DNA of 64,000 bases, from positions 62,001 through 126,000 of the forward strand of contig CALGLU010000021.1 in the NCBI GenBank assembly GCA_937959275.1. Direction: 5' to 3'. How positions within the stretch are numbered: position 1 is the first letter of the stretch; every line of letters starts with the position of its first letter. This DNA comes from an uncultured Saprospiraceae bacterium. GTDB taxonomy: Bacteria > Bacteroidota > Bacteroidia > Chitinophagales > Saprospiraceae. Below the pieces are notes generated by a model, which was given only the letters and a program-made list of their open reading frames with translations, did not search any database and was not told the DNA's origin. A program made the position numbers and the translations under genes. This document shows, one piece after another, positions 1-9,374 of the stretch.

Positions 1-264
1 ACGGCTCAGATTGAGTGGTGTATCTGCATCTCCATCCTTTTGAAGGCCATAACTAAAGCCCTTTTCAGACTTGCAAATGTTCAAATGGCAAAACTCTTGT
101 CCTAGATAAAAGGAATAATCTTTTGTATCCAATACATTGAAATCGATGAGGATGACCTTCCAATTGCAATACACAACTAAGTGACCTGTGGACTCTCCAT
201 GATAGATGCCAACATGGAATTTTCCACCCATATCATCAAGTACAGTCCAGGTTAATTGACTCAC
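1..264 (-). CDS. Unknown protein, N-terminal part (gene runs off the window start)
   Basis: An open frame on the minus strand starts with GTG at 264 and stays open to the window edge, giving 88 visible residues beginning MSQLTWTVLDDMGG. An in-frame TAA six bases upstream of the GTG rules out a longer form. The visible part is soluble-looking, with no signal peptide or membrane segment, and has a Trp/Tyr/Phe-rich beta-type pattern (HVGIYHGESTGHLVVYCNW). I do not recognise the family and assign no function. It is divergent from the DksA-like gene at 408. Confidence 0.6.
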   Translation of the reverse strand, partial: MSQLTWTVLDDMGGKFHVGIYHGESTGHLVVYCNWKVILIDFNVLDTKDYSFYLGQEFCHLNICKSEKGFSYGLQKDGDADTPLNLSR

Positions 265-373
265 ACTTTATATGTTAAAACCATCTAGTTACAACGATAT
301 ATTTTAAAAATATTGTAATTATCCCTGCATTTAACGGCTTAATAAGTGTCAGATACAACTTTATCCTGTATTT

Positions 374-381
374 TACCTTTG
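374..381 (+). promoter_or_regulatory. Candidate Bacteroidota -7 promoter element (TACCTTTG)
   Basis: TACCTTTG matches the Bacteroidota -7 consensus TAnnTTTG exactly and lies 26 bases upstream of the ATG at 408. I could not identify a convincing -33 TTTG. It is inferred to drive the DksA/TraR-type gene with a short leader. Confidence 0.5.
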
Positions 382-407
382 TGGGTGCTATACAAAAGAG
401 ATGTTTT

Positions 408-746
408 ATGACTGCAGAAGAAAGACAAGAATTAAAGACAAAATTGATTGATTTGATTTCAAAAACGGAAGAAGAGATTGAGTCGTTTAGGGATATGGTC
501 AAACCCATTTCACCCGAAAATTCTTTAGGTCGGATTTCGCGTATGGATGCCATCAATAATAAGGGTGTAGCTTCAGCAGCCATGCACAACAAGCAAAAGA
601 AATTGACTCAAATGAGAATTGCTTTAGATAAAATCGATGATCCTGATTTTGGATTATGCAGCAATTGTAGTCGTCCCATCAAGCCCGCGCGACTGATCTA
701 TATGCCTGAAAGCACTTTGTGTGTTGGTTGTGCTTCGAGGAGATAG
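408..746 (+). CDS. DksA/TraR-type C4 zinc-finger protein
   Basis: A 112-residue protein with an N-terminal coiled-coil-like helical region (TAEERQELKTKLIDLISKTE) and a C-terminal C4 zinc finger built from CSNC and CVGC. This is the layout of the DksA/TraR family, whose members enter the RNA polymerase secondary channel and, with ppGpp, adjust initiation at rRNA and stress promoters. The usual Bacteroidota members are of this size. I chose ATG 408 over an in-frame GTG at 381 because that GTG lies within the candidate -7 promoter element. It is monocistronic and not linked to its neighbours. Confidence 0.85.
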   Translation: MTAEERQELKTKLIDLISKTEEEIESFRDMVKPISPENSLGRISRMDAINNKGVASAAMHNKQKKLTQMRIALDKIDDPDFGLCSNCSRPIKPARLIYMPESTLCVGCASRR

Positions 747-1063
747 AAACATAAACATTGTGCAGAGTTTTTTTGAACTATATAGGCACATAGAACACAT
801 AGCTATTTAATCTGTACCATAGACAAAAGTGCAAGGTAACGGGAGATTATAGATACGAGGACACCATCCTGTCAATAGAAGTAAAACACATAAGGCACAT
901 AAGTCTTGTAGTTCTTGTGCAAGACACATAAGAGTCCCTTCCGCCTTCATATCAAATTCTAAGTCATTCTAAGCGCATTCTAGCATAAGCTATACGAATA
1001 CTCTTTTGTCAGCTCATCAAGCTCAAAGGCCACATACCTTGGTTTAAAATCAAACATATCATT
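747..1063. other. Intergenic region with CACATAG-type repeats
   Basis: No credible gene. At 787-804 lies CACATAGAACACATAGCT, which recurs near 51884-51899 in variant form and, inverted, at 56244-56259. Related ACACATAAG words follow near 881-935. A short inverted repeat, AGGACACCATCCTGTC, lies near 860. These look like dispersed intergenic repeats rather than gene-specific control sites. Confidence 0.5.
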
Positions 1064-3274
1064 ATGCGTATTTTAAGTCAAACCATTGTATTCATCTGTT
1101 TGTTTCAGGTCACAGCTCAGTCAGCAATACTCATGACGCCCGTACAGCAGAGCCCCTATTTTGCAATCCTAACTGAAGGATTTTCAGTCGATGATTTTCC
1201 CTTATTGGCAACTCATGTAGAAGCTAACATTGCCGGACCCATTGCAGATGTGATCGTTCGGCAAAGCTATCGCAATGATGGGACAGTTCCCATTGAAGCG
1301 ACTTACGTGTTTCCAGGATCGACAAAAGCTGCAGTGTATGCCATGGAAATGAAAATAGGCAATCGCACCATCACAGCACACATTAAAGAAAAGGAAGAAG
1401 CTAGACAACAATATGAAGTCGCCAAACAACAAGGCAAACGCACAAGCCTACTCGAACAAGACAAACCAAATGTGTTTACCATGAATGTTGCTAATATTTT
1501 GCCAGGCGAACAAGTTGATCTGATCTTAAAATACAATGAATTTCTTGTGCCAGAATCGGGCGTGTATTCCTTTGTTTATCCAACTGTCGTTGGCCCACGA
1601 TATGCGGCCAATAGTGACCAGCCCGAGTTTGTACCTAAGACAAGCTATTTGTCAGAGAAGACTACTGTACCATATAATGTCGATATCACTGTGCACGTAC
1701 AATCACCTGTTCAGATCCAAGCAATTGATAGTCCCACGCACAGCATAAATAAGACATCCAAGTCATCGAAACAGATTACTGTAGGCTTGACAGATCAAGA
1801 AAAGCGAAACGGGAATAAAGATTTCATCCTCAATTATCAACTATCAGATGATGACATTGTAAGTGGGACCCTCTTCTATGATCACGGAGACGAGAAGTTT
1901 TTCTTAAGTGTGATTGAAGCGCCTAAGCGAGTTAAGCCAGAAATGATTACACCTAGAGAGTTCGTGTTTATTGTCGATGTATCGGGCTCAATGCACGGCT
2001 TCCCGATTGAAACCTCCAAGACCCTAATGAAGAATCTTTTCAAGACAATGAAAGAAACAGATTATTTTAATGTGATTTTATTTGCAGGTGATTCGCAACG
2101 CTTGTCAGCTATTCCCTTGCAAGCCAATCAGCGCAATATCAATAAAGCGATGAATATGTTAGACCAGCAGCAAGGAGGCGGCGGCACCGAATTACTCAAA
2201 GCCATTAAAAAAGCAACTGCGACTCCAAAGCCGTTTGTAAACACTTCTAGAAGCATGATCATTGTTACTGACGGCTATATCCATGTTGAAGAAGATTGCT
2301 TTGATTACGTACAGGAGCATTTGGGAGAGGCGAATGTGTTTGCCTTCGGCATTGGTAGTAGTGTCAATCGGTATTTGATCGAAGGCCTAGCACATGTTGG
2401 CCGAGGTGAGAGCTTTGTGATTACTGAACAACAGTTTGCGACACAACAGGCAGATAAATTTAAACGCTATATCGAATCACCTGTGTTGACGAATATTAGT
2501 CTATGCTTCAATGATTTTAATGCATATGATTATATACCTCGACATATTCCTGATCTTTTGGCAGAGCGACCAATCTATGTATTTGGAAAATACAAAGGAG
2601 ATGTCTCTGGGTCTATTTCATTGGCTGGTCAAACGGGAACAGGCGCTTACAAAGTCAATATGCCCTTAGTCAAAACGGACACTGACAAGCAAAACTCAGC
2701 CCTTCGCTACTTGTGGGCAAGAGAGAAGTTGGCCTATCTATCAGATTATGCAAGTCTTAGTCATCAGGAGCATTATAAAGATGATATCACACAAATTGGC
2801 TTGCAATATAATTTGCTGTCAAAGTATACATCCTTTCTTGCCATTGATGAGCAGGTGGTGACAGATGGATCCCAAACCAAAAGAGTACGCCAAACGCTGC
2901 CCTTACCCAAAGGTGTGCCGAGTCACGCCATAGGTTTTGAGATGGGTGCAGAGGCTGTCTTGAATAGAAATTCAGAACTTAGCGATGATGTGTTGTATGT
3001 TAACCTGAGTGATGATTTGTCAAGGGATGAGGCAGTAGCTGTAGAGCAGTTTATCCAACGACAGATGAGCTCAGCAGATCAAGAAGCGAAGGATTTATTA
3101 GAGGGCAATGCATTGCTTGTGGAAGTTGACATACAAGATGGGATCATCTCCATTAGTGATGAGGCCTATCTGTTGGACGAAGAGCAGATCAAAATTTTAG
3201 AAAATCAATTATTTGGCATAACGAAATTAATTGCAAAGAGCACCACGTTTAAATTCACACTGTTATGGTTGTAA
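1064..3274 (+). CDS. Secreted VIT and von Willebrand factor A domain protein
   Basis: 736 residues. A signal peptide (about 1-20) is followed by a VIT domain (about 35-165, with the typical Tyr-x-Phe-Pro surface and an acidic/basic helix near KEKEEARQQYE), then a vWA domain from about 297. The vWA MIDAS motif is intact: DVSGSM (DxSxS) plus downstream Thr and Asp positions. This is the inter-alpha-trypsin-inhibitor heavy-chain-like arrangement found in many bacteria, where it probably serves metal-dependent protein binding outside the cytoplasm. No sortase or T9SS tail is visible. The stop overlaps the next gene by 10 bases, suggesting co-transcription. Confidence 0.85.
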   Translation: MRILSQTIVFICLFQVTAQSAILMTPVQQSPYFAILTEGFSVDDFPLLATHVEANIAGPIADVIVRQSYRNDGTVPIEATYVFPGSTKAAVYAMEMKIGNRTITAHIKEKEEARQQYEVAKQQGKRTSLLEQDKPNVFTMNVANILPGEQVDLILKYNEFLVPESGVYSFVYPTVVGPRYAANSDQPEFVPKTSYLSEKTTVPYNVDITVHVQSPVQIQAIDSPTHSINKTSKSSKQITVGLTDQEKRNGNKDFILNYQLSDDDIVSGTLFYDHGDEKFFLSVIEAPKRVKPEMITPREFVFIVDVSGSMHGFPIETSKTLMKNLFKTMKETDYFNVILFAGDSQRLSAIPLQANQRNINKAMNMLDQQQGGGGTELLKAIKKATATPKPFVNTSRSMIIVTDGYIHVEEDCFDYVQEHLGEANVFAFGIGSSVNRYLIEGLAHVGRGESFVITEQQFATQQADKFKRYIESPVLTNISLCFNDFNAYDYIPRHIPDLLAERPIYVFGKYKGDVSGSISLAGQTGTGAYKVNMPLVKTDTDKQNSALRYLWAREKLAYLSDYASLSHQEHYKDDITQIGLQYNLLSKYTSFLAIDEQVVTDGSQTKRVRQTLPLPKGVPSHAIGFEMGAEAVLNRNSELSDDVLYVNLSDDLSRDEAVAVEQFIQRQMSSADQEAKDLLEGNALLVEVDIQDGIISISDEAYLLDEEQIKILENQLFGITKLIAKSTTFKFTLLWL

Positions 3275-4299
3275 AGCATGTTTTTGAGCACTCGATTTTT
3301 GCATCGCTATTGAGCATCCTATTGTTTGTGATTTGTATTTCAATCATGCCTCGGCAAGCACCAGAAGGAGTAGAGAAAGTGGAGGAGCGAAGTATTTGTT
3401 TTATCCTTGGAGAGGACAAAGATGAGCAGACATTTTATTCGCTCGCTGCAGATTATTTTACAACAAATTCAGTAGCTGGCACAGATAAACTTATCAAGCA
3501 CGTGAGGTCAATCGAACAGTTGATTTTATTTTTGAATGCTCAGGAGAATAATCAGCCTTGGCATCGGATTGAGTTGGTGGTTCATGGCAATGTGTGGAGT
3601 GGACTTTCGGTAAAAATAAAAGATGGTGGCGAGCGTGCCTATCCTAAAGAGTTATTAAAAGCGTTTGCTAAAAAGCAAATGCCCATTTTGAGAGATCATG
3701 TCATTGACTCGAATACAGTTGTGAATATCTGGGGTTGCGGCATAGGGAATAATCCAATTATGAATCTTGCTTTAAAAGCCTGTTTTACAGATGCAGAAGG
3801 AAAACGAGCTGAAGTCAATGCTTCAAAGAAATTTGTGGTCTTTAAGCGGAGATCTGATAACAGAGACGTCAAGTTGGTGAAGGCAAGCTATTGGCCTTAC
3901 TTTTTCAAACGAGGCTATAGACCAGGAGACCACGTTATTTCGCGGGCAATGGCAAGTCAATATCCTGATGCTTCTCTTGATTTCACAAAGGTTTTGTCTC
4001 TAGAAGCGACTGATACCATTTACGAAGAGCAATTTCATATCCCGATTAGTTGGACAGTTATTTATGATTCAAAAGAGTCTCGTCCATCAATTGGCAATTG
4101 GGAATCTAAAGAACGATGGATCAGGGCACAGCCTTCACTCATGAAAAAATTGAAGGACTTGCAAATTCCATTTGAGCTGTATACTTGGACGGTCAATCAA
4201 ATTATTCATACTGATGAAATGGGGCAGAAAGTACCGGCTATTAAAGCAATCGGGATGAGTACGGTGTTGTGCTTTTTAGATGAAGGGAGTGGGGTTTAA
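3265..4299 (+). CDS. Unknown exported/membrane-anchored protein with a caspase-like His/Cys pattern
   Basis: 344 residues with an N-terminal hydrophobic anchor (about 10-28). I do not recognise a named family. The segment from about 95 to 170 reads ELVVHGNVW ... VVNIWGCGIGNN. A His-Gly at 107-108 after a hydrophobic strand, and a Gly-Cys at 157-158 after a second strand, resembles clan CD (caspase/gingipain) proteases and DUF4347. The roughly 50-residue His-Cys spacing fits that fold. That similarity is inference. The gene overlaps the VIT/vWA gene by 10 bases, so the two are likely co-expressed. The remaining C-terminal half has no motif I can name. Confidence 0.6.
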   Translation: MVVKHVFEHSIFASLLSILLFVICISIMPRQAPEGVEKVEERSICFILGEDKDEQTFYSLAADYFTTNSVAGTDKLIKHVRSIEQLILFLNAQENNQPWHRIELVVHGNVWSGLSVKIKDGGERAYPKELLKAFAKKQMPILRDHVIDSNTVVNIWGCGIGNNPIMNLALKACFTDAEGKRAEVNASKKFVVFKRRSDNRDVKLVKASYWPYFFKRGYRPGDHVISRAMASQYPDASLDFTKVLSLEATDTIYEEQFHIPISWTVIYDSKESRPSIGNWESKERWIRAQPSLMKKLKDLQIPFELYTWTVNQIIHTDEMGQKVPAIKAIGMSTVLCFLDEGSGV

Positions 4300-4393
4300 G
4301 GCTAACACTCAATTTGATTTGCTAAATAATTAGATCTCGAAAAAACAATGATCTAACTAAGAATTATAATTCTAAAACTTTACAAAGCAATTT

Positions 4394-5260
4394 ATGAAAC
4401 AAATTATAAGAAAGTTCTTTCTAATCACTAGTCTCCTCTGTAGCGTTTATATTTTTCACGAACTGATTACAGTTGGTTTTGATTTCAATTCAATATACAC
4501 GTATATCATTTTTATTATTAGTAGCTTATTAGCAATTCTTATACCGTCCAAATCAAAGATTCAATATGTTTATGAATATTTTAGTAGTACAGCTATATGG
4601 ATCACTTCAATAGCAATAGTATTTGGTAGCATTAGCATAATTCAGAAACTTCGAGATTTATCACCCATTTTATTTTCTACTACCTTTTATAACGACATAG
4701 GTGTAGATGTCGAATTTAGAAGGAATGGAACTTACAAAGCACTTAATTATCATTTGTTGGGAGGAAATTTAACATATGGAAAATTCAAATTACAAGATTC
4801 ATTAATTTTACTAGATGGCAAATTAAAATTTGGAAGTTCAAATGTGACCGATACTTTAATAGCAAAAAATATGGGCTTATTATTTTCACTAGAGAAGCCA
4901 TATAGAAAAATAAATAAACGAACAATGGCGTATGAATATACTCCAAAGACTGAATTGGTTATAGAAAATAATACTGACGTAAACATCGATTCAATTTCTA
5001 TAAAATTATCTTACAGTAAGGAATTTGTCAACTCGCTTTCTCTTATACCTGGAACTAAAAGCAATTATGAGTTTAATATGAAAAATCCTTATGTGGACGG
5101 AAAATACATACTAACCTATAAATTCAAAGATGAATTAAATGAAATTAGAAACGTAACGAACAGATATCCCTTGGAAACTGTAAAAACGATACAGTTTGAG
5201 GAAGACAATATTGTAATTGAACTTATTTTTGGAAATACAATTAAGAAAAAATATATATAA
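4394..5260 (+). CDS. Unknown AT-rich membrane protein
   Basis: 288 residues. Three hydrophobic segments in the first 90 residues (about 8-24, 35-51 and 67-85) are followed by a hydrophilic domain rich in beta-type repeats (YGKFKLQDSLILLDG), probably extracytoplasmic. Codon and base composition is clearly more AT-rich than its neighbours, which may indicate acquisition. No family recognised. It is flanked by about 95 and 118 bases of non-coding sequence and is probably monocistronic. Confidence 0.6.
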   Translation: MKQIIRKFFLITSLLCSVYIFHELITVGFDFNSIYTYIIFIISSLLAILIPSKSKIQYVYEYFSSTAIWITSIAIVFGSISIIQKLRDLSPILFSTTFYNDIGVDVEFRRNGTYKALNYHLLGGNLTYGKFKLQDSLILLDGKLKFGSSNVTDTLIAKNMGLLFSLEKPYRKINKRTMAYEYTPKTELVIENNTDVNIDSISIKLSYSKEFVNSLSLIPGTKSNYEFNMKNPYVDGKYILTYKFKDELNEIRNVTNRYPLETVKTIQFEEDNIVIELIFGNTIKKKYI

Positions 5261-5362
5261 ATGAATGCTGAACAAATCTTGAAAAACATATTAATTGATT
5301 GAATATAAAGCTTGTACGAGCTAAACTCCCCGCGAAAAGCAACATTACATCCAGATTGATTG

Positions 5363-5370
5363 TACTTTTG
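5363..5370 (+). promoter_or_regulatory. Candidate -7 promoter element (TACTTTTG)
   Basis: TACTTTTG matches TAnnTTTG and lies 8 bases before ATG 5379 and 23 bases before ATG 5394. With a start of transcription a few bases downstream, the second ATG would leave a more reasonable leader. A clear -33 element was not found. Confidence 0.45.
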
Positions 5371-5378
5371 CGCACTGA

Positions 5379-7601
5379 ATGAAATATGTGAAGATGAAAT
5401 ACGGGCAGGCATTCATGTTTTTATGCCTTGTGATAGTTGCTGTTGCTCAGCCTGACTACACCAATAATCAAGTCTCTAATGAAATTAAAATCAGCAAATT
5501 AGTTGGTGAGATACAGTTGGATGGGAAGCTTGACGAACTTGTCTGGCAGCAAGCAGATATGGAGAATGACTTTTGGCAGAAGAGCCCGTTTGCTGGACAA
5601 AAGGGCCTTTCAAAGACTGAGGTGCAGCTGAGCTATGATGACACGTATTTATATGTTGGCATCAGCTGCTATGACAGTGAGGATATGATCGTTTCGTCAT
5701 TGAAGCGCGACAATAGCTTTTGGGATGGAGAATCAGTTGCGGTAATCCTAGATCCGCTCAATGAAGCCACATCAGGGTTTATGTTTGGTGCCAGTCCGTA
5801 TGGTGTACAAACAGATGTATTGCTTGGCGGTGGGACAGGAATTGAAAATTACAACTCGAGATGGGACAATAAGTGGTTTCTAGAAACACACATTCATGAA
5901 GATCGATGGACTGTAGAAATGGCCATTCCTTTTAAGTCGTTGAGGTATAATACGGAATCGACGAATTGGGGCTTAAATATTTTTCGGAATGATAAAAAGA
6001 ATAACCGATCAGATATCTGGGCGCCCATCCCTGATCAGTTTTGGCCCATTGATTTAGGCTATACGGGTCTACTCAAATGGGATGCACCTCCAGCGAAAAC
6101 GAATGGGAATGTGACATTAATTCCTTACGTCAATACTTCTGTTATTAAAGAGTATACAACAGATGAGCCTGCGATAAGTAAATTGAATGTAGGTATGGAC
6201 GCTAAGATCGCTTTGAGCTCCTCATTAAATTTGGACTTGACGATTAATCCAGACTTTTCACAAGTTGAGGTTGATCAGCAGGTGACTAACCTCACGCGCT
6301 TTAGTATTTTTTTACCAGAGCGCAGGACCTTCTTTTTAGAAAACAGCAAGATGTTTACACAAGTTGGATTTCCAACCGTGCAGCCTTTTTTTTCTAGACG
6401 GATTGGCTTGAACGAAAATGGAGGAGCAGTTCCCATATTATTTGGGGCCCGACTGACGGGCAATGTTAGTCCGACGACCAGAATTGGCTTACTCAATACA
6501 CAAACGAAGGCAAGTGAACTAGATGCAGGACAGAATTATACTGCAGCGGCTGTTAATCAACGGGTATTTAAACGATCGAGAATCCAGGCCTTGTTTATTA
6601 ATCGACAATCTTTTGCAGAGGGAGAATTTAGTGGAGAAGATTATGGTAGAAATCTAAGTTTCAAATTCAACTACCTCAGTGAAGATGGCAAGTTTGAATT
6701 TTGGTCCGGCACTCATAAATCATTTAAGCATAACATTTCAGGAGCGGACTTCTTTTTAGAAAATGGGCTTGGGTATTCAGGTCGAAATTTCAAAGCGTTA
6801 TTTGACCATTTATATGTTGGCACCAATTATTTTGCAGATGTCGGTTTTATCAATCGAATAGAAAATTATGATGCCGAAAAGGACGAAGTTGTCAGATTGG
6901 GTTATCATCAATTTTTACTGCCTGTTTCATATACAGTTCTACCAAAAAATTCCAAACTGATCAATCAGCACGAGATTAGTTATGAAGGGGAATTAAATCT
7001 TGATCCAAGCGGAAACTTTGTGGAGCGAACCAATGGCATAGAATATGCCGTAGAGTTTAAAAACAGTAGCCAAATAGAATTAGCTGTGCAGGAAACAGAA
7101 ACAGATCTACGCTTTCCGTTTTCATTTACTGGAGAGACACCATTACCCAAAGGTCGTTATAGCTATTCAGATATAAGCTTGGAATATGCGTCTGATGAAC
7201 GTAAACTACTGCAGTATCAGTTGGCTCTGCGAACAGGTCAATTTTATAATGGTACTATTAATTCAGTTGAGGCTAATTTTCTCCTACGCAAACAACCATG
7301 GGGTAATTTTGGTTTGGGCCTCGAGTACAATAATTTACAATTTCCGGAGCCTTATGGAGAAGCAAAATTATGGGCCGTCACGCCAAGAGTAGAAATTAGC
7401 TTTAGCCGCAATTTGTTTTGGACAACATTTATGCAGTACAATACACAAGCAGATAATTTCAATATAAATAGTCGATTTCAATGGCGGTTTTCTCCAATGT
7501 CAGACTTATTTATTGTGTATACAGACAACTATGCAGTGGAAGATTTTAGTGTGAAGAATAGGGCGCTGGTATTGAAGGCAAGTTATTGGTTTGTGCGGTA
7601 A
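5379..7601 (+). CDS. DUF5916 protein: CBM9-like domain plus outer-membrane barrel-type region
   Basis: 740 residues (735 if ATG 5394 is used, giving MKYGQAFMF and a cleaner signal peptide). After the signal peptide comes a family 9 carbohydrate-binding-like domain (about 35-230) with the typical start GEIQLDGKLDELVWQQAD. The rest (about 240-740) is a long series of alternating beta strands ending in an aromatic residue two from the C-terminus (YWFVR), as in DUF5916 proteins of Bacteroidota. These are thought to be outer-membrane proteins; substrate and role are unknown. The candidate promoter at 5363 argues that it is transcribed alone. Confidence 0.85.
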   Translation: MKYVKMKYGQAFMFLCLVIVAVAQPDYTNNQVSNEIKISKLVGEIQLDGKLDELVWQQADMENDFWQKSPFAGQKGLSKTEVQLSYDDTYLYVGISCYDSEDMIVSSLKRDNSFWDGESVAVILDPLNEATSGFMFGASPYGVQTDVLLGGGTGIENYNSRWDNKWFLETHIHEDRWTVEMAIPFKSLRYNTESTNWGLNIFRNDKKNNRSDIWAPIPDQFWPIDLGYTGLLKWDAPPAKTNGNVTLIPYVNTSVIKEYTTDEPAISKLNVGMDAKIALSSSLNLDLTINPDFSQVEVDQQVTNLTRFSIFLPERRTFFLENSKMFTQVGFPTVQPFFSRRIGLNENGGAVPILFGARLTGNVSPTTRIGLLNTQTKASELDAGQNYTAAAVNQRVFKRSRIQALFINRQSFAEGEFSGEDYGRNLSFKFNYLSEDGKFEFWSGTHKSFKHNISGADFFLENGLGYSGRNFKALFDHLYVGTNYFADVGFINRIENYDAEKDEVVRLGYHQFLLPVSYTVLPKNSKLINQHEISYEGELNLDPSGNFVERTNGIEYAVEFKNSSQIELAVQETETDLRFPFSFTGETPLPKGRYSYSDISLEYASDERKLLQYQLALRTGQFYNGTINSVEANFLLRKQPWGNFGLGLEYNNLQFPEPYGEAKLWAVTPRVEISFSRNLFWTTFMQYNTQADNFNINSRFQWRFSPMSDLFIVYTDNYAVEDFSVKNRALVLKASYWFVR

Positions 7602-7605
7602 TATA

Positions 7606-7975
7606 GATCTCTGATGTTTTCACCCTCAGAGGAATACAATTGAAATTCAATCATATTGATCTGAAGGTTGGAAACCCCGAATATCCGAAAAATAGAAGGA
7701 AATATCGCTCCGACCAACTGGCTAAGGTCATTTTATTTCTGCTCATCTTTCTTTTAATATTTGTTTGCCTGGACTGGATCTCTGATGTTTTCAACGTCAG
7801 AGGAATACGATTGAAATTCAATCATATTGATTCGAGATTGAAAACCCCGAATATCCGGTAGTATTGTCAATAGAAAAGCTAATTTCATAAGTGGAATACA
7901 TAGCTATAAAAAATTTTGCATGAAAAAAATTAGTTTATTTCTGCTCATCTTTCTTTTATTATTTGTTGGCTTGCT
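7606..7975 (+). repeat. Partial tandem duplication upstream of the M20 peptidase gene
   Basis: About 85 bases starting GATCTCTGATGTTTTCA at 7606 recur at 7777 with few changes (offset 171). A second block, TTATTTCTGCTCATCTTTC at 7733, recurs at 7935 inside the M20 gene's signal-anchor codons (offset 202). The upstream segment therefore carries a broken copy of the gene's 5' end and leader. Each copy of the first block also contains the inverted repeat CTCTGA/TCAGAG or a close variant. A 73-codon frame over this segment is a by-product and not a gene. Confidence 0.75.
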
Positions 7976-9374
7976 CATTTGGAATGCGGTAAACTATAAA
8001 CCTAATCAAACTGAAGTAGAGCAAGTACAAAAGGTGACAGTGCCAGTAGGTGCTGCCGATAGAATGGCCGAAGCTATATCTATACGAACAGTTTCTTTTG
8101 AGGATGAAGCCGATTTTGATTCTACACAGTTTGAATTATTCAATGCGTTTTTAGAAAAAAGTTACCCGTCAGTTTTCGCTAATACGGAGCACACACTGAT
8201 AAGCGATTACAGTCATTTATTTAAATGGTCTGGAAAAGATAATTCGCTCAAACCCATTATTTTGATGGGACATATAGATGTAGTGCCTATCGCATCTCCT
8301 GCTGTCTGGTCCGTACATCCATTTACCGAAGGGGTGAAAAATGATACGATATATGGTCGTGGCACCATCGATGATAAAGTATCCGTAATCGGTCTCCTTG
8401 AATCTGCAGAACAATTGATTAATGAAGGCTATGAGCCCAATCGCACTATCTATTTTGCCTTTGGCCATGACGAAGAAGTATCGGGCTTAAAAGGAGCTGT
8501 ACCTATTGTTAATTACCTTAAAGCTCAAAATGTACAAGCAGAATTTGTACTGGATGAAGGTGGTGCCATCACCAACGGGATGGTGCCTGGTGTGAAAGAA
8601 AATACTGCTTTGATAGGAATCGCAGAGAAGGGGTATTTGTCGTTGGAGCTAAGCATAAATATGGTTGGTGGGCATTCTTCGCAGCCCGCCAAAGAGACAT
8701 CAATAGATGTGTTGTCTTCCGCTCTAAGTAAACTAAAGAATACATTACCACCGAGAAAAATTACTCCAGCTTTAGCTGCATTTATGGATGGGGTAGGACC
8801 TTATATGGATTTCAAAAGTAGATTGGCTTTTGCAAATCGAGGTATTTTCAATTCTATTTTACTTAATGAATATGAAAAATCTAAACAAGGTAATGCTAGT
8901 ATTCGAACAACGACATCTCCTACTATCTTTAAAGCAGGTATCAAAGAAAATGTGATTCCTACTTTAGCCATAGCGGTTGTCAATTTTAGGATTATCCCTG
9001 GGGAAACTATCGAGTCCGTGATCGAACATGTACAATCTACTATTGATGATGAGCGCATATTGATTGAGATCAAAGGCAAGGGTTATAACCCATCTCCAAT
9101 ATCTCCTATAGATAATTTAGCATATCAGACCATTAGTCGATCTATCAAAGAAGTAAATCCAGGTACCATTACGACACCAAACTTGGTAATCGGAGCTACT
9201 GACTCTAGACACTTTGTGGATCTGACAAATAACATCTACCGCTTCACACCGATACATTTATCACCTAAAAACATAAACTGTTTTCACGGTGTAGATGAGC
9301 GTATCTCTGTTTCAGAGTTCAAGGATGGCATCAGATTTTATCGACAAGTGATTTTGAATGGGAGTGGGATTTGA
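7920..9374 (+). CDS. M20 family zinc metallopeptidase (carboxypeptidase PM20D1-like)
   Basis: 484 residues with an N-terminal signal anchor (about 5-25). Dinuclear zinc ligands of the M20 family are visible: His118 and Asp120 in MGHIDVVP, the bridging Asp near 151 in GRGTIDDK, the catalytic/ligand Glu pair near 185-186 in GHDEEVSG, Asp in LDEGG, and the distal His in CFHGVDE near the C-terminus. The dimerisation (lid) domain is inserted around 230-380. It probably hydrolyses N-acyl amino acids or small peptides in the periplasm. Length matches PM20D1/Cps1-type members. A hairpin terminator follows at 9462. Confidence 0.9.
   Translation: MKKISLFLLIFLLLFVGLLIWNAVNYKPNQTEVEQVQKVTVPVGAADRMAEAISIRTVSFEDEADFDSTQFELFNAFLEKSYPSVFANTEHTLISDYSHLFKWSGKDNSLKPIILMGHIDVVPIASPAVWSVHPFTEGVKNDTIYGRGTIDDKVSVIGLLESAEQLINEGYEPNRTIYFAFGHDEEVSGLKGAVPIVNYLKAQNVQAEFVLDEGGAITNGMVPGVKENTALIGIAEKGYLSLELSINMVGGHSSQPAKETSIDVLSSALSKLKNTLPPRKITPALAAFMDGVGPYMDFKSRLAFANRGIFNSILLNEYEKSKQGNASIRTTTSPTIFKAGIKENVIPTLAIAVVNFRIIPGETIESVIEHVQSTIDDERILIEIKGKGYNPSPISPIDNLAYQTISRSIKEVNPGTITTPNLVIGATDSRHFVDLTNNIYRFTPIHLSPKNINCFHGVDERISVSEFKDGIRFYRQVILNGSGI

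Noticed and set aside
7640-7861. 73-codon ORF with one hydrophobic helix
   Set aside because: It lies wholly on duplicated leader and signal-anchor sequence of the M20 gene and contains the same block twice; better explained as repeat.
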